Of a stretch of 64,000 bases of DNA, positions 1 through 9,969 are shown piece after piece. A model generated the notes under the pieces. It saw nothing but the letters and a program-made list of their open reading frames with translations. It was not told where the DNA came from and made no database searches. Position numbers and translations under genes: made by a program. How positions within the stretch are numbered: position 1 is the stretch's first letter; each line of letters starts with the position of its first letter. Origin of the DNA: Streptomyces fumanus. Its GTDB lineage: Bacteria > Actinomycetota > Actinomycetes > Streptomycetales > Streptomycetaceae. The stretch spans positions 434,001-498,000 of the forward strand of contig NZ_BNBI01000005.1 in assembly GCF_014655295.1 (NCBI RefSeq), given 5' to 3'.

Positions 1-124
1 GCCCACCGTGCTCGCGCCGATCGCCTCGGCCCGCACGGTCGAGCAGCTCCCCGCCCTGCTGGGCGTGGCCGAGCTGCGGCTCACCGACGAGGACGTGGCC
101 AAGCTGACCGAGGCGTCCGCCTAG
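1..124 (+). CDS. Aldo/keto reductase, C-terminal end (partial)
   Basis: Only the last 40 codons are inside the window, read in the frame that starts at base 2 and ends with TAG at 122-124. The tail contains PTVLAPIASARTVEQL followed by a run ending LTDEDVAKLTEASA. This matches the last strand and helix of NADPH-dependent aldo/keto reductases, where a 'PI-GA/SARTVEQL' segment contacts the cofactor and an 'L(T/S)xE(D/E)xxxL' helix closes the barrel. The start, the catalytic Tyr/Lys/His and the substrate cannot be judged. Confidence 0.7.
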   Translation, partial: PTVLAPIASARTVEQLPALLGVAELRLTDEDVAKLTEASA

Positions 125-172
125 CCGCACCGGTCAGGAATCGAGAAGCGCCGGCCACCGCACCGGCCTAGC

Positions 173-832
173 GTGACGGACATGGCATCCATCGACTCCG
201 TCACCCTGGAGGTGGCCGACCCCACGGCCGCCCGGCGCTTCCTCACCACCGCCTTCGGGCCGGACCCGCGGATCGGGCTGAGTACCGCCGAGGCACCGGC
301 GACCGGCTTCCGCGGGTTCACCCTCTCCCTCGTCACCTCCCAGCCGGCCGACGTGCGCGCCCTGTCCGACGCCGCCGTGGCCGCCGGTGCCGAGGTGCTC
401 AAGCCCGCCGCCAAGTCCCTCTGGGGCTACGGCGGTGTCGTGCGGGACCCCGACGGGACGATCTGGCAGCTCGTGTCGTCCGCGAAGAAGGACACCGGCC
501 CGGCGACCGGGCGCGTCGACGAGATCGTGCTGCTGCTCGGCGTGGCGGACGTGGCCGCGAGCAAACGCTTCTACGTCGGCCAGGGCCTCACCGTGGCCAA
601 GAGCTTCGGCGGCAAGTACGCCGAGTTCGCCTCCGGGCCGGACACCGTCAAACTGGCCCTCTACAAGCGCCGCGGCCTGGCCAAGCTCGCCGGTGTCGCC
701 GCCGAGGGCACCGGCTCCCACCGGATCGCGATCGGCTCCGCCGCCGGGCCGTTCACCGACCCGGACGGCTTCGTCTGGGAGGCCGTGTCGCCGGCCGGAG
801 TGGGCGGGCCTCAGAAGACCAGGCAGAGGTAG
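173..832 (+). CDS. VOC (glyoxalase/bleomycin-resistance fold) family protein, two tandem domains
   Basis: The 219-residue protein is made of two VOC-type beta-alpha-beta-beta-beta halves, at about residues 4-105 and 113-208. Each ends in the typical D(P)DG-x-x-W signature: RDPDGTIWQL in the first half and TDPDGFVWEAV in the second. VOC proteins bind a metal or small ligand between the halves; members include glyoxalases, dioxygenases and drug-binding resistance proteins. No substrate can be assigned. The start is GTG at 173, with an in-frame ATG at 182; neither has a strong Shine-Dalgarno. It follows the reductase by about 50 bases on the same strand and overlaps the 3' end of the convergent next gene by 22 bases. 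Confidence 0.75.
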   Translation: MTDMASIDSVTLEVADPTAARRFLTTAFGPDPRIGLSTAEAPATGFRGFTLSLVTSQPADVRALSDAAVAAGAEVLKPAAKSLWGYGGVVRDPDGTIWQLVSSAKKDTGPATGRVDEIVLLLGVADVAASKRFYVGQGLTVAKSFGGKYAEFASGPDTVKLALYKRRGLAKLAGVAAEGTGSHRIAIGSAAGPFTDPDGFVWEAVSPAGVGGPQKTRQR

Positions 833-1650
833 CCGCCCTGCTCGCCGGTGCCGATCCGGTCCACCGGCGGCACCAGTGCGGGGTCCGGCCGCCCGTACGC
901 GGCCACCGCGCACGCCGGGTCGCCCACCACCCCGGCGGCGGCCATCCGCCGCGCGGCGGCCTCGGCGACGGGGGACGTGTACCACGTCGTGCCGGGGGGC
1001 GGGGTGAGGGTGAGAGTCGGGGGCGGGGTGACCGGGTTCGTCCTTGTGGGTGTCGCAGCGCGTGTCGGTGTGCGTGTCGGTGTGCGTGTGGGGGCCGACG
1101 GGCGGGTGCTCGGACTCCGTACGGGTGGCGACGGTGGTGTGCTCGGACTCCGTACGGGTGGCGACGGGCGGGTACTGGGACTCCGTACGGGTGGCGAGGA
1201 GCGGGCGCTCGGGCTCCGTACCGGCGTCGACGGCCGCGCGGTCGGTGTGCGTGCCGGTGCCGTCGTGTGCGTGCCCGGCGTGCTCCGGGGCGTACGGGGC
1301 GTACGGGGCGTCGGCGTGGCCGGGGTGCCGGGGCGGGTCGGGCGGGTGCTCGGCGGGGCGGGCGGTCGGCCGGTGCCGGACGTCGCCGTGGGCCGGGGAG
1401 TCCGTGTCCGGGGCCCCGGCGACGCGGTGCCCGGGGTGCGGGTCGGTGTCGGCCGTGCTGTGCTCGACGTCGCGGACGGCAGCGGTGCCAGGGTCGGCAG
1501 GGACAGGTCGGCGGAGGACGACGGCGAGGGTTCGGGCGTGCCGTCGTCCTGGTTCACCAACGCCCACACACCGACCCCGCCGAGGATCAGCGCGGCGGTG
1601 CCGCCCGCGATCCAGGGGGCACGCCGGGGCGGGCGTCGATGACGGTTCAT
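811..1650 (-). CDS. Membrane-anchored Pro/Thr/Ser-rich repeat protein
   Basis: This 279-residue protein of unknown function is read from ATG at 1650; an in-frame GTG lies at 1665. A basic start (MNRHRRPPRRAPW) is followed by one hydrophobic segment, AGGTAALILGGVGVWALV, which should act as a signal anchor. Residues about 35-210 are low-complexity Pro/Thr/Ser/Arg, including an 11-residue repeat with core SPSTRPSPPVR. A small C-terminal part of about 60 residues has two cysteines (GDPACAV and YLCLVF), a possible extracytoplasmic disulphide. The layout suggests a cell-surface stalk carrying a small globular head. The length of the repeat region is probably variable between strains. Confidence 0.65.
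   Translation of the reverse strand: MNRHRRPPRRAPWIAGGTAALILGGVGVWALVNQDDGTPEPSPSSSADLSLPTLAPLPSATSSTARPTPTRTPGTASPGPRTRTPRPTATSGTGRPPAPPSTRPTRPGTPATPTPRTPRTPRSTPGTHTTAPARTPTARPSTPVRSPSARSSPPVRSPSTRPSPPVRSPSTPPSPPVRSPSTRPSAPTRTPTRTPTRAATPTRTNPVTPPPTLTLTPPPGTTWYTSPVAEAAARRMAAAGVVGDPACAVAAYGRPDPALVPPVDRIGTGEQGGYLCLVF
1097..1243. repeat. 33-bp tandem repeat inside the Pro/Thr-rich gene
   Basis: The core ggactccgtacgggtggcga recurs at 1112, 1145 and 1178, with a diverged copy at 1211, so the period is 33 bases. It is in frame and gives an 11-residue protein repeat. Just upstream, at about 1058-1092, a shorter 12-base gtgtcggtgtgc repeat encodes Thr-Pro-Thr-Arg units. Confidence 0.8.
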
Positions 1651-1764
1651 GTGCCCACTGTCCACCGAGGGCCGACCGGGCGCGCGTCGAACGGGCGGCG
1701 CGTTTGGTCCGGTCGGCGGTGGGTAGCGCCGACCGCCCGCACGGGACCGTACGGCCTCGTGGTC

Positions 1765-2664
1765 CTACAGCGCCTGGAGCCGAGGACGGCCGGCCGCTTC
1801 CGGCTGCCGGCGCGCGGGGTCGGCGGACTCCAGGCGGAGCATGGCCTCCTCGTCCGCGGTGCCGGGGACGGCCTGGTAGACGACCATGCGCTGGCCGCCC
1901 GACCGGGCCAGCCGCATCACCTCGTAGGTCAGGGTCATCAGGCCGGCCTCGGGATGCCGGAAGGTCTTCTGGCCGCCGCCGCGCTCGCAGACGTCGTACC
2001 GCTCCCAGAGGGTGGCGAACTCCGGTGACTTCAGGACCAGTTCGCCGACGAGCGCGGTCAGCTCCGGGTCGTCCGGGTCGGCGCCGGCGACCGCGCGCAG
2101 ATGGGCCACCGAGCGGGCCACCGTCTCCTCCCACGGCTCGTACAGCGTCCGGCCGACCGGGTGCAGGAAGAGGTAGCGGGTGAGGTTGCGCCGCTCCTCC
2201 GGCCAGTCCCACAGGCCGGTCAGCAACCGCCGGGCGGGCGGGTTGGCGGCCAGGACGCGGTTGTAGCGGGTCACCACGTAGGCGGGCAGCGGACGGACCG
2301 ACTCCAGCATCCGCAGGACCGAGTCGCGGACGGTGTCGTCGGGGGTGGCCGGCAGCTCCGAGGGCCGCCCGGAGGCCAGTTCGGCCAGTTCGTGCAGCCG
2401 CTCGTAGGCGTCGCCGCGCAGCCTCAGGGCGCGGCCGAGGGCGTCCACGACGGCGGGGGAGGGGTTGGTCTCCCGGCCGCGCTCCAGCCGGATGTAGTAG
2501 TCGACGCTCACCCCGGCGAGGGCGGCCAGCTCCTCGCGGCGCAGCCCGGGGGTGCGGCGCAGGCCCGCGCCGGCCGGCAGACCGACGTCCTGCGGACGCA
2601 CCTGCGCCCTGCGGGCCTTGAGATACCGGCCGAGTTCCGTGCCTCGCGCGTCCGCTGCTGCCAT
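1765..2664 (-). CDS. XRE-family transcriptional regulator with MmyB-like ligand-binding domain
   Basis: The 299-residue protein has an N-terminal helix-turn-helix at about residues 25-85, with EELAALAGVSVDYYIRLERG and then a NPSP motif. This is typical of the actinobacterial HTH_31 type. A C-terminal MmyB-like domain (about 105-280, with TRYNRVLAANP and NLTRYLFLHP) is thought to bind a small lipid-like ligand. Such proteins usually control an adjacent, divergently transcribed exporter or oxidoreductase. Here the divergent neighbour is the frameshifted MFS gene at 2900, which makes it the likely target. The shared promoter region is about 235 bases. Confidence 0.85.
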   Translation of the reverse strand: MAAADARGTELGRYLKARRAQVRPQDVGLPAGAGLRRTPGLRREELAALAGVSVDYYIRLERGRETNPSPAVVDALGRALRLRGDAYERLHELAELASGRPSELPATPDDTVRDSVLRMLESVRPLPAYVVTRYNRVLAANPPARRLLTGLWDWPEERRNLTRYLFLHPVGRTLYEPWEETVARSVAHLRAVAGADPDDPELTALVGELVLKSPEFATLWERYDVCERGGGQKTFRHPEAGLMTLTYEVMRLARSGGQRMVVYQAVPGTADEEAMLRLESADPARRQPEAAGRPRLQAL

Positions 2665-2899
2665 CCCGTCATTGTCGCAGCCCCGGGAGGCGCGTGAGGG
2701 GCCGTGTCAGGGCCTGGAACACCGCACCCGGGTACGCCGCGGTCTGCCGCCCGGCCGCCGGAAGGCGGAGAGTCGGCCGGGAGCGGGCGGCCCGGCCGGC
2801 CGGGACCCAGGGGGTGCGTGACACCGGACCGCGGCCCGGACACCGGCCGGGGCCGCCCGCCGCGCCCCGTCCGGACCGCTCGTACAGGAGTCGTTCACC

Positions 2900-4331
2900 A
2901 TGCCGAGCACGCCGTACCGCCCTTCGTCCCCGTCCCCGGCCCCGGCCGCCGCGCCCGGACGGCCGTCGGCGCGGGCCCGGCCGGCGGTGCCGCGGCGCGG
3001 CGGCACCGCGCTGGTCGCCTCGCTGCTCGGCTTCACGGTGATCACCATCGACGTCTCGGCGGTGAACATCGCGCTGCCCGCGATCCGGGACTCCCTCAGC
3101 GGCGGCATGACCGGCCTGCAGTGGGTGGTGGACGCCTACACGCTGATGTTCGCGGCCCTGATGCTCTCCGCCGGTGCCCTCGCCGACCGGGTCGGCGCGC
3201 GCCGCGCCTACGGCTGGGGCGTCGCCCTGTTCACCCTCGCCTCCCTCGGCTGTCGCGCTCGCCCCGGGGATCGGGGTGCTGGTCGGCGCGCGGGTCGCGC
3301 AGGGCGCCGCCGCCGCGGTCGTGCTGCCGGCCTCGCTGGCGCTGATCCGGCACTCCTACGACGACGCCCGGGCGCGGGCCCGCGCGATCGCGCTGTGGAC
3401 GGTGGGCGGCTCGGTGGCGATGGCCGCCGGGCCGGTGCTGGGCGGGCTGCTCACCGACTCGGCGGGCTGGCGGGCGGTGTTCCTGCTCAACCTGCCGGTG
3501 GGCGCCGCGATCCTGCTCCTGCTGGTCCGGGTGGAGCGCTCGCCGCGCCGGCCCGCCGCGCTGGACCCCGGCGGCCAGCTCACCGCCGTACTGGCCCTGG
3601 CCGGGCTGGCGTTCGCGGTGATCGAGGGCGGCCATCTGGGCTGGACCAGCGGGCCGGTGCTGACCGCCGCCGCGCTCGCCGCCGTCTCCGGGTGCGCCTT
3701 CCGGGCGGTCGAGGCCCGGCACCCGCGGCCGATGGTGCCGCTGGGCATGCTGCGCAACCGCGGGGTGGCCGTGCCGCTCGCGGTCGGCTTCGCCCTCAAC
3801 GCCGCCTTCTACGGCGGGATCTTCGTGCTGGGGCTGTACTGCCAGCAGGTGCGCGGCATGTCGGCGATCGAGGCCGGGCTGATGTTCGTGCCGATGTCGG
3901 CGGTGGTGACGGTGACCAACCTGGTCTCGCCCCGGCTCGCGGAGCGGATCGGGCGGCGGCCGGTGATCGTCGCCGGGCAGGTGGTCTTCACCGTGGCGAT
4001 GCTGGCCCTGCTGCCGCTGGCCGCGCACACCCCGGTGTGGCTGGTGCTGGTCCTGCTGCTGCCGCTGAGCGTCGGCGGGGCGCTCGCCGTGCCCGCGGTG
4101 ACCGCGCTGCTGATGGACGCCGTGCCCAGCGAGCGGGCGGGGACCGCGTCCGGGCTGCTCAACGCCCTGCGGCAGACCGGCGGCGCGCTCTCCGTCGCCC
4201 TCTTCGGCGGTCTGCTCGCGGGCGGCGGCGACGGGTTCTCGCTGCCGGGCCTGCGCGTCGGGCTGGTGGCCGTCGCCGCCCTGCAGCTCGGCACGGCCGG
4301 GCTCGCGCAACTGGTGCTGCCCCGGGGGTGA
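2900..4331 (+). pseudogene. MFS drug-exporter-type transporter, interrupted by a +1 frameshift
   Basis: Codons 1-118 (2900-3253) encode a Pro-rich N-terminus and the first membrane helices, with the MFS signature LADRVGARR. At TTASLGC-type residues ending with Cys codon 3251-3253 the frame breaks. The rest of the transporter (APGIGVLVGARVAQG onward, to TGA at 4329-4331) continues in another frame from 3255. Removing the single C at 3254 turns ggctgtcgcgctcgcc into a continuous Gly-Cys-Ala-Leu-Ala reading and restores a protein of about 476 residues of the DHA2 (14-helix, QacA/EmrB-like) type. The downstream part is otherwise intact and keeps normal codon bias, so the lesion is recent or a sequencing error. 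The divergent MmyB-type regulator is the probable controller. Confidence 0.8.
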
Positions 4332-4360
4332 GCGCACCGGCCGGGGCCCGGCCGTGACGC

Positions 4361-4398
4361 GCGTGAGCCCCGCACCGGGGCCGGTGCGGGGCTCACGC
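4361..4398. terminator. Bidirectional hairpin terminator between convergent MFS and argG
   Basis: A perfect 18-bp inverted repeat, gcgtgagccccgcaccgg (4361-4378) and its complement (4381-4398), has only two bases between the arms. It lies between the convergent 3' ends. No U-tract follows, which is usual for Streptomyces terminators. Confidence 0.75.
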
Positions 4399-4421
4399 GT
4401 ACGGGCGACGGGCGCGGCGGA

Positions 4422-5902
<1,481 letters not shown>

Positions 5903-6112
5903 AGCCATACTCAACAACACGCGGGGCAAAGAAAGTTGAGCAAAGCAGATCAACATCTGGTTGGATTGGGTAGATGATCTTGAGTTACCGTCCTTGAAAG
6001 GCGACCGCTGATGACTTCCGTCCTCGACCCCGGTGCGACGACGGCCCGCCGCCGTCCGGCCGGCCGCCCCGGTGTTCCGCAGGCCCACGGTCACGGTCGC
6101 GGGGGGTTGATC

Positions 6113-6487
6113 ATGTCGATGTCCCAGTACCCGTCCGACGCGGCGCCCGACGCCAGAGGCACCGGCCTGCTCCGGCTGATGGCCGACCCGCGCACCCCGG
6201 TCTTCGTCACCGTGTACGCCGGTGGCCGCCGCCGCTACGGCTACTGGCAGCCGTACGACGCCCGGACCGGCCGGGGCGGGTGCTACGTGGCGCTGCCGAC
6301 GGCGGTCTGCGACCGGCTGTACGACACGGGACGGATCACGCTCGGCGAGCCCCTGGTGGACCCCACCAAGACGACGTACCGGGTCCGCCCGGCCCGCACC
6401 CCGGCCCCGCCGGCCCGGGCCCAGGTGGCGCCGGTGCGCATCCCCGAGGCCCCGGTGCGGGCGTCGGCGCAGCGGCTCGCCGCCTGA
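6113..6487 (+). CDS. Hypothetical small protein with a basic Pro-rich tail
   Basis: This 124-residue protein is not recognised. The start at ATG 6113 is preferred because a strong GGGGGG Shine-Dalgarno (6101-6106) sits six bases upstream; an upstream ATG at 6011 lacks one. A central compact part of about 70 residues contains RYGYWQPYDARTGRGGCYVA and DRLYDTGRITLG. A Pro/Ala/Arg-rich tail (PARTPAPPARAQVAPVR) follows. No signal peptide or membrane helix is visible. It is divergent from argG and ends four bases before the convergent next gene. Confidence 0.6.
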   Translation: MSMSQYPSDAAPDARGTGLLRLMADPRTPVFVTVYAGGRRRYGYWQPYDARTGRGGCYVALPTAVCDRLYDTGRITLGEPLVDPTKTTYRVRPARTPAPPARAQVAPVRIPEAPVRASAQRLAA

Positions 6488-6491
6488 CCGG

Positions 6492-7274
6492 TCACTCCGG
6501 CGGGAGCCGCCCGGTCAGCTTCCGCCAGTCCTCGCGGGCCTCCTCCAGCGCGGCCCGCGCGGCCGCGCGCCGGGGGTCCTGGCGGTTCAGCTCGCGCAGC
6601 CGGGTCAGCCGTTCGCGTGCCGTGTCGACGGCGCCGGTGTCCGCCCGCAGCTTCGCCAGCTCCGCCTCGGCCCTCTCCAGTTCCTCCGGGAGGCGGTCGC
6701 GGAACAACCTCTCCTCGGCGATCGCGTTCTGGACGGTCACGGCGAAGTCGCGCACCCGGTCCTCGTCGTAGCGGGGCTCGCTGGGGTCGGTGGCGGGCGG
6801 GGAGTGCGGGTACTTCGCCCGGTGCACGCGTCCGGTGGCGTCGGTGCAGTACACGGAGTGGTTCAGCCGCCCCGGTTCGAAGCGGACCTCCAGGTCGGCC
6901 AGCCCGATCGTCCGGGTGCCGGTGGACGTTCTGATCACGAGCCGGTGCCGGAACAGGGTGAGCTCCCCGAGCGCGTCCAGTCGCTCGCCGCGGCCGGGGG
7001 CGCGCAGCGCGGCGAGGTGCCGTTCGGCGCCGGCCAGCCGCTCCTTCCGCCCGGCCTCGGCCCCGGCCAGTTCCCGCTGCGCCCAGGACTCGTCCTGCTC
7101 CACCCTGCGCGCCCAGGCGCGGACCCCCTCGCGCGCCGCCGCCAGGGCCCGCCTGCGGTCCCGGTGCCGCCGGCCGAACGCGTGGCCCCAGGCACCCGGA
7201 TACCTGGTCCGGTGCCGGGCCGCCCAAGCGAGCGCGCCCAGCACCACGAGCAAGCCGATCCCGATCAGCATCAC
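6492..7274 (-). CDS. Single-pass membrane protein with coiled-coil regions, unknown function
   Basis: The 260-residue protein starts with one transmembrane helix (MMLIGIGLLVVLGALAWAA) and then a very basic stretch. Two charged helical regions (about residues 45-105 and 160-250) are rich in Glu/Arg/Ala heptads, for example ELERAEAELAKLRA and LNRQDPRRAAARAALEEARE. A small beta-type part lies between them (LVIRTSTGTRTIGLADLEVRF). The topology suggests a membrane-tethered cytoplasmic coiled coil. No family could be named. Confidence 0.6.
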   Translation of the reverse strand: MMLIGIGLLVVLGALAWAARHRTRYPGAWGHAFGRRHRDRRRALAAAREGVRAWARRVEQDESWAQRELAGAEAGRKERLAGAERHLAALRAPGRGERLDALGELTLFRHRLVIRTSTGTRTIGLADLEVRFEPGRLNHSVYCTDATGRVHRAKYPHSPPATDPSEPRYDEDRVRDFAVTVQNAIAEERLFRDRLPEELERAEAELAKLRADTGAVDTARERLTRLRELNRQDPRRAAARAALEEAREDWRKLTGRLPPE

Positions 7275-7366
7275 ACCCGTCCCCTCCGCCGCGATGACCC
7301 AGTCATACCGGGACCGGGCCGATCACGGCAGGGGGCACGGGCGGCCGGGGCCGCGCCGTCCGTGCC

Positions 7367-8965
7367 TCAGCGTGCCGCCGCCTCCCGGCGCTCCGCCCGC
7401 CGCAGCGCCGCCAGGGACGGGTCGAGGGCGGGCACGGCGGCCAGGAGCTGCCGGGTGTACGGGTCCCGGGGGGAGCGGTAGATCCCGTCGGCCGGGCCGT
7501 ACTCGACCACGCGCCCCGCGCGCATCACCGCCAGCCGGTCGCTGACCTGCCGGACCACGGCCAGGTCATGGGCGATGAACACCAGTGCCAGGCCCAGCTC
7601 GCGCCGCAGCTCGTCCAGGAGCGCCACGACCTGGGCCTGCGTGGTCACGTCCAGCGCCGAGACCGGCTCGTCGCAGACCAGCACGCGCGGGTCGGCGGCC
7701 AGCGCGCGGGCGATGCCGACGCGCTGCCGCTGGCCCCCGCTGAACTCGTGCGGGTAGCGGTCGTAGTGCGCGGCGTCCAGACCGACCCGCTCCAGCAGTT
7801 CCGTCACCCGGGCCCGGACCGCCGGGTCCCGCTCGCCCCGGGCGCGCAGCGGGTCGGCGACCGACTCGCCCACGCTGCGCCGGGGGTTGAGCGAGGAGAC
7901 CGGGTCCTGGAACACCATCTGCACGTCCCGGCGGACGCCCGTGACGGCCACGCCGTCGCGGCGGACCTGCCCGGCCGTCGGCTCCAGCAGCCCCACCAGC
8001 ATCCGGCCCAGTGTGGTCTTGCCGCTGCCGCTCTCGCCCACCACGCCCAGCGTCTCGCCGCGCCGCACCTCGACCGACACGTCGTCGACCGCCGTGAACG
8101 CCTTCGCCCCGCGCCCGAAGACCCGGCGCAGCCCGACGGCCTCCAGCACCACCTCGCCCGGTGCCGCGCCGGCCGGGGGACGCGGGCGGGGCACGTCCAC
8201 CCGGGGCACCGACTTCAGCAGTCGCCGGGTGTACGTCCGGGCCGGCGACCCCAGCACGGAGGCGACCGGGCCGTGCTCGACGGCGCGTCCGTGCCGCATG
8301 ACGAGGACCTCGTCCACGCTCTCCGCGGCCACCCCCACGTCATGGGTGACCAGCAGCAGCCCCATGCCCGTCTCCTCGCGCAGCGTGTGCAGCAGGTCGA
8401 GGATCTGGGCCTGCACGGTCACGTCCAGGGCGGTGGTCGGCTCGTCCGCCACGAGCAGCTCGGGCTCACAGGCCAGCGCCATCGCGATCAGCGCCCGCTG
8501 CCGCATCCCGCCGCTGAACTCGTGCGGCCGGGACCGCGCCCGCCGGGCGGCGTCCGGGATGCCCACCCGGTCCAGCACCCGCACGGCACGCGCGCGTGCC
8601 GCCCGCCGGGACACCCGGCGGTGCGCCCGGTACACCTCGGCGATCTGGTCGCCGACCGCGTAGTACGGGTCGAGCGAGGACAGCGGGTCCTGGAAGACCA
8701 TCGCCGCCGTCCCGCCGCGCAGCGCCCGCAGTTCCGCCTCGGAGGCGGTGCCGACGTCGGTCCCGGCGACCCGGACCGTGCCGGTCACCTCGGCGCCGGT
8801 GCCCCGGTGCAGCCCGAGCAGCGCCGCCGCCACCGTGGACTTGCCCGAACCGGACTCGCCGACCAGGCCGAGCGCGGCCCCCTTGGCCAGCCGCAGGGAG
8901 AGGTCCTCCACCGCGCGCACGGCACCGAAGGAGACCGACAGCCCGTCGACCTCGACCAGACTCAT
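7367..8965 (-). CDS. Peptide/nickel-type ABC transporter ATPase, two NBDs fused (Dpp/OppD-F)
   Basis: The 532-residue protein carries two complete ATPase domains. The first (about 3-255) has Walker A GESGSGKST, signature FSGGMRQR and Walker B LLVADEP. The second (about 275-530) has GESGSGKTT, FSGGQRQR and LVCDEP. Most relatives encode the D and F subunits separately, so this is the fused form that powers import through the two permeases upstream. ATG at 8965 is chosen because it overlaps the permease stop by four bases (ATGA). The same frame stays open upstream to 10003, but that part is a shadow of the permease. Last gene of the SBP-permease-permease-ATPase operon. Confidence 0.92.
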   Translation of the reverse strand: MSLVEVDGLSVSFGAVRAVEDLSLRLAKGAALGLVGESGSGKSTVAAALLGLHRGTGAEVTGTVRVAGTDVGTASEAELRALRGGTAAMVFQDPLSSLDPYYAVGDQIAEVYRAHRRVSRRAARARAVRVLDRVGIPDAARRARSRPHEFSGGMRQRALIAMALACEPELLVADEPTTALDVTVQAQILDLLHTLREETGMGLLLVTHDVGVAAESVDEVLVMRHGRAVEHGPVASVLGSPARTYTRRLLKSVPRVDVPRPRPPAGAAPGEVVLEAVGLRRVFGRGAKAFTAVDDVSVEVRRGETLGVVGESGSGKTTLGRMLVGLLEPTAGQVRRDGVAVTGVRRDVQMVFQDPVSSLNPRRSVGESVADPLRARGERDPAVRARVTELLERVGLDAAHYDRYPHEFSGGQRQRVGIARALAADPRVLVCDEPVSALDVTTQAQVVALLDELRRELGLALVFIAHDLAVVRQVSDRLAVMRAGRVVEYGPADGIYRSPRDPYTRQLLAAVPALDPSLAALRRAERREAAAR

Positions 8966-9969
8966 GACAGCACCGTCCTCCGGTCGGCCACCGCGTACAG
9001 CACGTCCGCGACGGCACTGGCGAGCACCACGAAGAACCCGGTCAGCAGGACCATGCCGACGACGACCGGCAGGTCGACGACGTTCACGGCGTGCACGAGT
9101 TCCCGCCCGATCCCGGGCAGTCCGAACAGCGACTCGGTGAGCACCGCCCCGCCGAACAGCGACCCCAGGTCGTTGGCGTTCAGCGCGATCAGCGGACCCA
9201 CCGCACCCCGCAGCGCGTGCCGCCGGACGATGGCCCGCTCCCCGACGCCGTAGGCGCGGAAGGTGCGCACATGGTCCTCGGCGAGGGTCTCCAGCATCGC
9301 CGCCCGGGTCAGCCGCGCGTACTTGGCGGCCTCGATCAGGGCCAGCGACAGCCACGGCAGCAGCAGGTTCCACGCCCACTGCTCCGGATCGTCGGTGAAC
9401 GGCACGTACTGCGGGAAGGGCAGCCACCGCAACTGGCCGCAGACCAGGACCATCAGCAGCAGCCCGATGACGAACACCGGCGTGGCCCAGCCGGCCAGGG
9501 TGATCCCGGTGAGCACCCGCTCCTCCAGGCGCCCGCGCCGCCACACCGCGAGGACACCGGCGCTCACCCCGAGCAGCAGCCACAGCGCCATCGCGCCGAG
9601 CGCCAGCGACGCGGTGACCGGCAGCTTGGCCAGGATGAGCCGGGTGACCTGCTGGTCGCTCTGGTACGACAGGCCCAGGCACGGTGCCGGGCAGTGCTCG
9701 GCCGAGGTGCCGGTGGAGTAGTCGTGGCCGGCGAACAGGCCCTGCAGGAAGTGCAGGTACCGCACGTACAGCGGGTCGTCGAGCCGCAGTTGCTGCGCGA
9801 CCTGCTGGACCTGGGCGGGGGAGCAGCGCGGGCCGCAGGTGATCTGGGCGACGTCGCCGGGAGCGGCGTAGAAGACCAGGTACACCAGGACCGAGATGGC
9901 CAGCAGGGTGACCAGCGCGCCGAGGGCGCGGCGCAGGGCGAAGCCGAGGAAGCCGTGCGGGACGCTCAC
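8962..9969 (-). CDS. ABC transporter permease (DppB/OppB type)
   Basis: The 335-residue inner-membrane permease starts with the family hallmark GFALRRALGALVTLLAISVLVYLVF. Several further helices follow, with the EAA-like loop region ARLTRAAMLETLAEDHVRTFRAYG, where the ATPase docks. The periplasmic insert after helix 1 contains GDVAQITCGPRCSPAQ and a further cysteine-bearing segment, a somewhat Cys-rich loop for this family. Start and stop overlap the neighbouring permease and ATPase by four bases each, so translation is coupled. Confidence 0.92.
   Translation of the reverse strand: MSVPHGFLGFALRRALGALVTLLAISVLVYLVFYAAPGDVAQITCGPRCSPAQVQQVAQQLRLDDPLYVRYLHFLQGLFAGHDYSTGTSAEHCPAPCLGLSYQSDQQVTRLILAKLPVTASLALGAMALWLLLGVSAGVLAVWRRGRLEERVLTGITLAGWATPVFVIGLLLMVLVCGQLRWLPFPQYVPFTDDPEQWAWNLLLPWLSLALIEAAKYARLTRAAMLETLAEDHVRTFRAYGVGERAIVRRHALRGAVGPLIALNANDLGSLFGGAVLTESLFGLPGIGRELVHAVNVVDLPVVVGMVLLTGFFVVLASAVADVLYAVADRRTVLS

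Noticed and set aside
134..2212. 692-codon minus-strand frame across the first genes
   Set aside because: Out-of-frame, His/Arg/Gly-rich reading over three genes with their own clear families.
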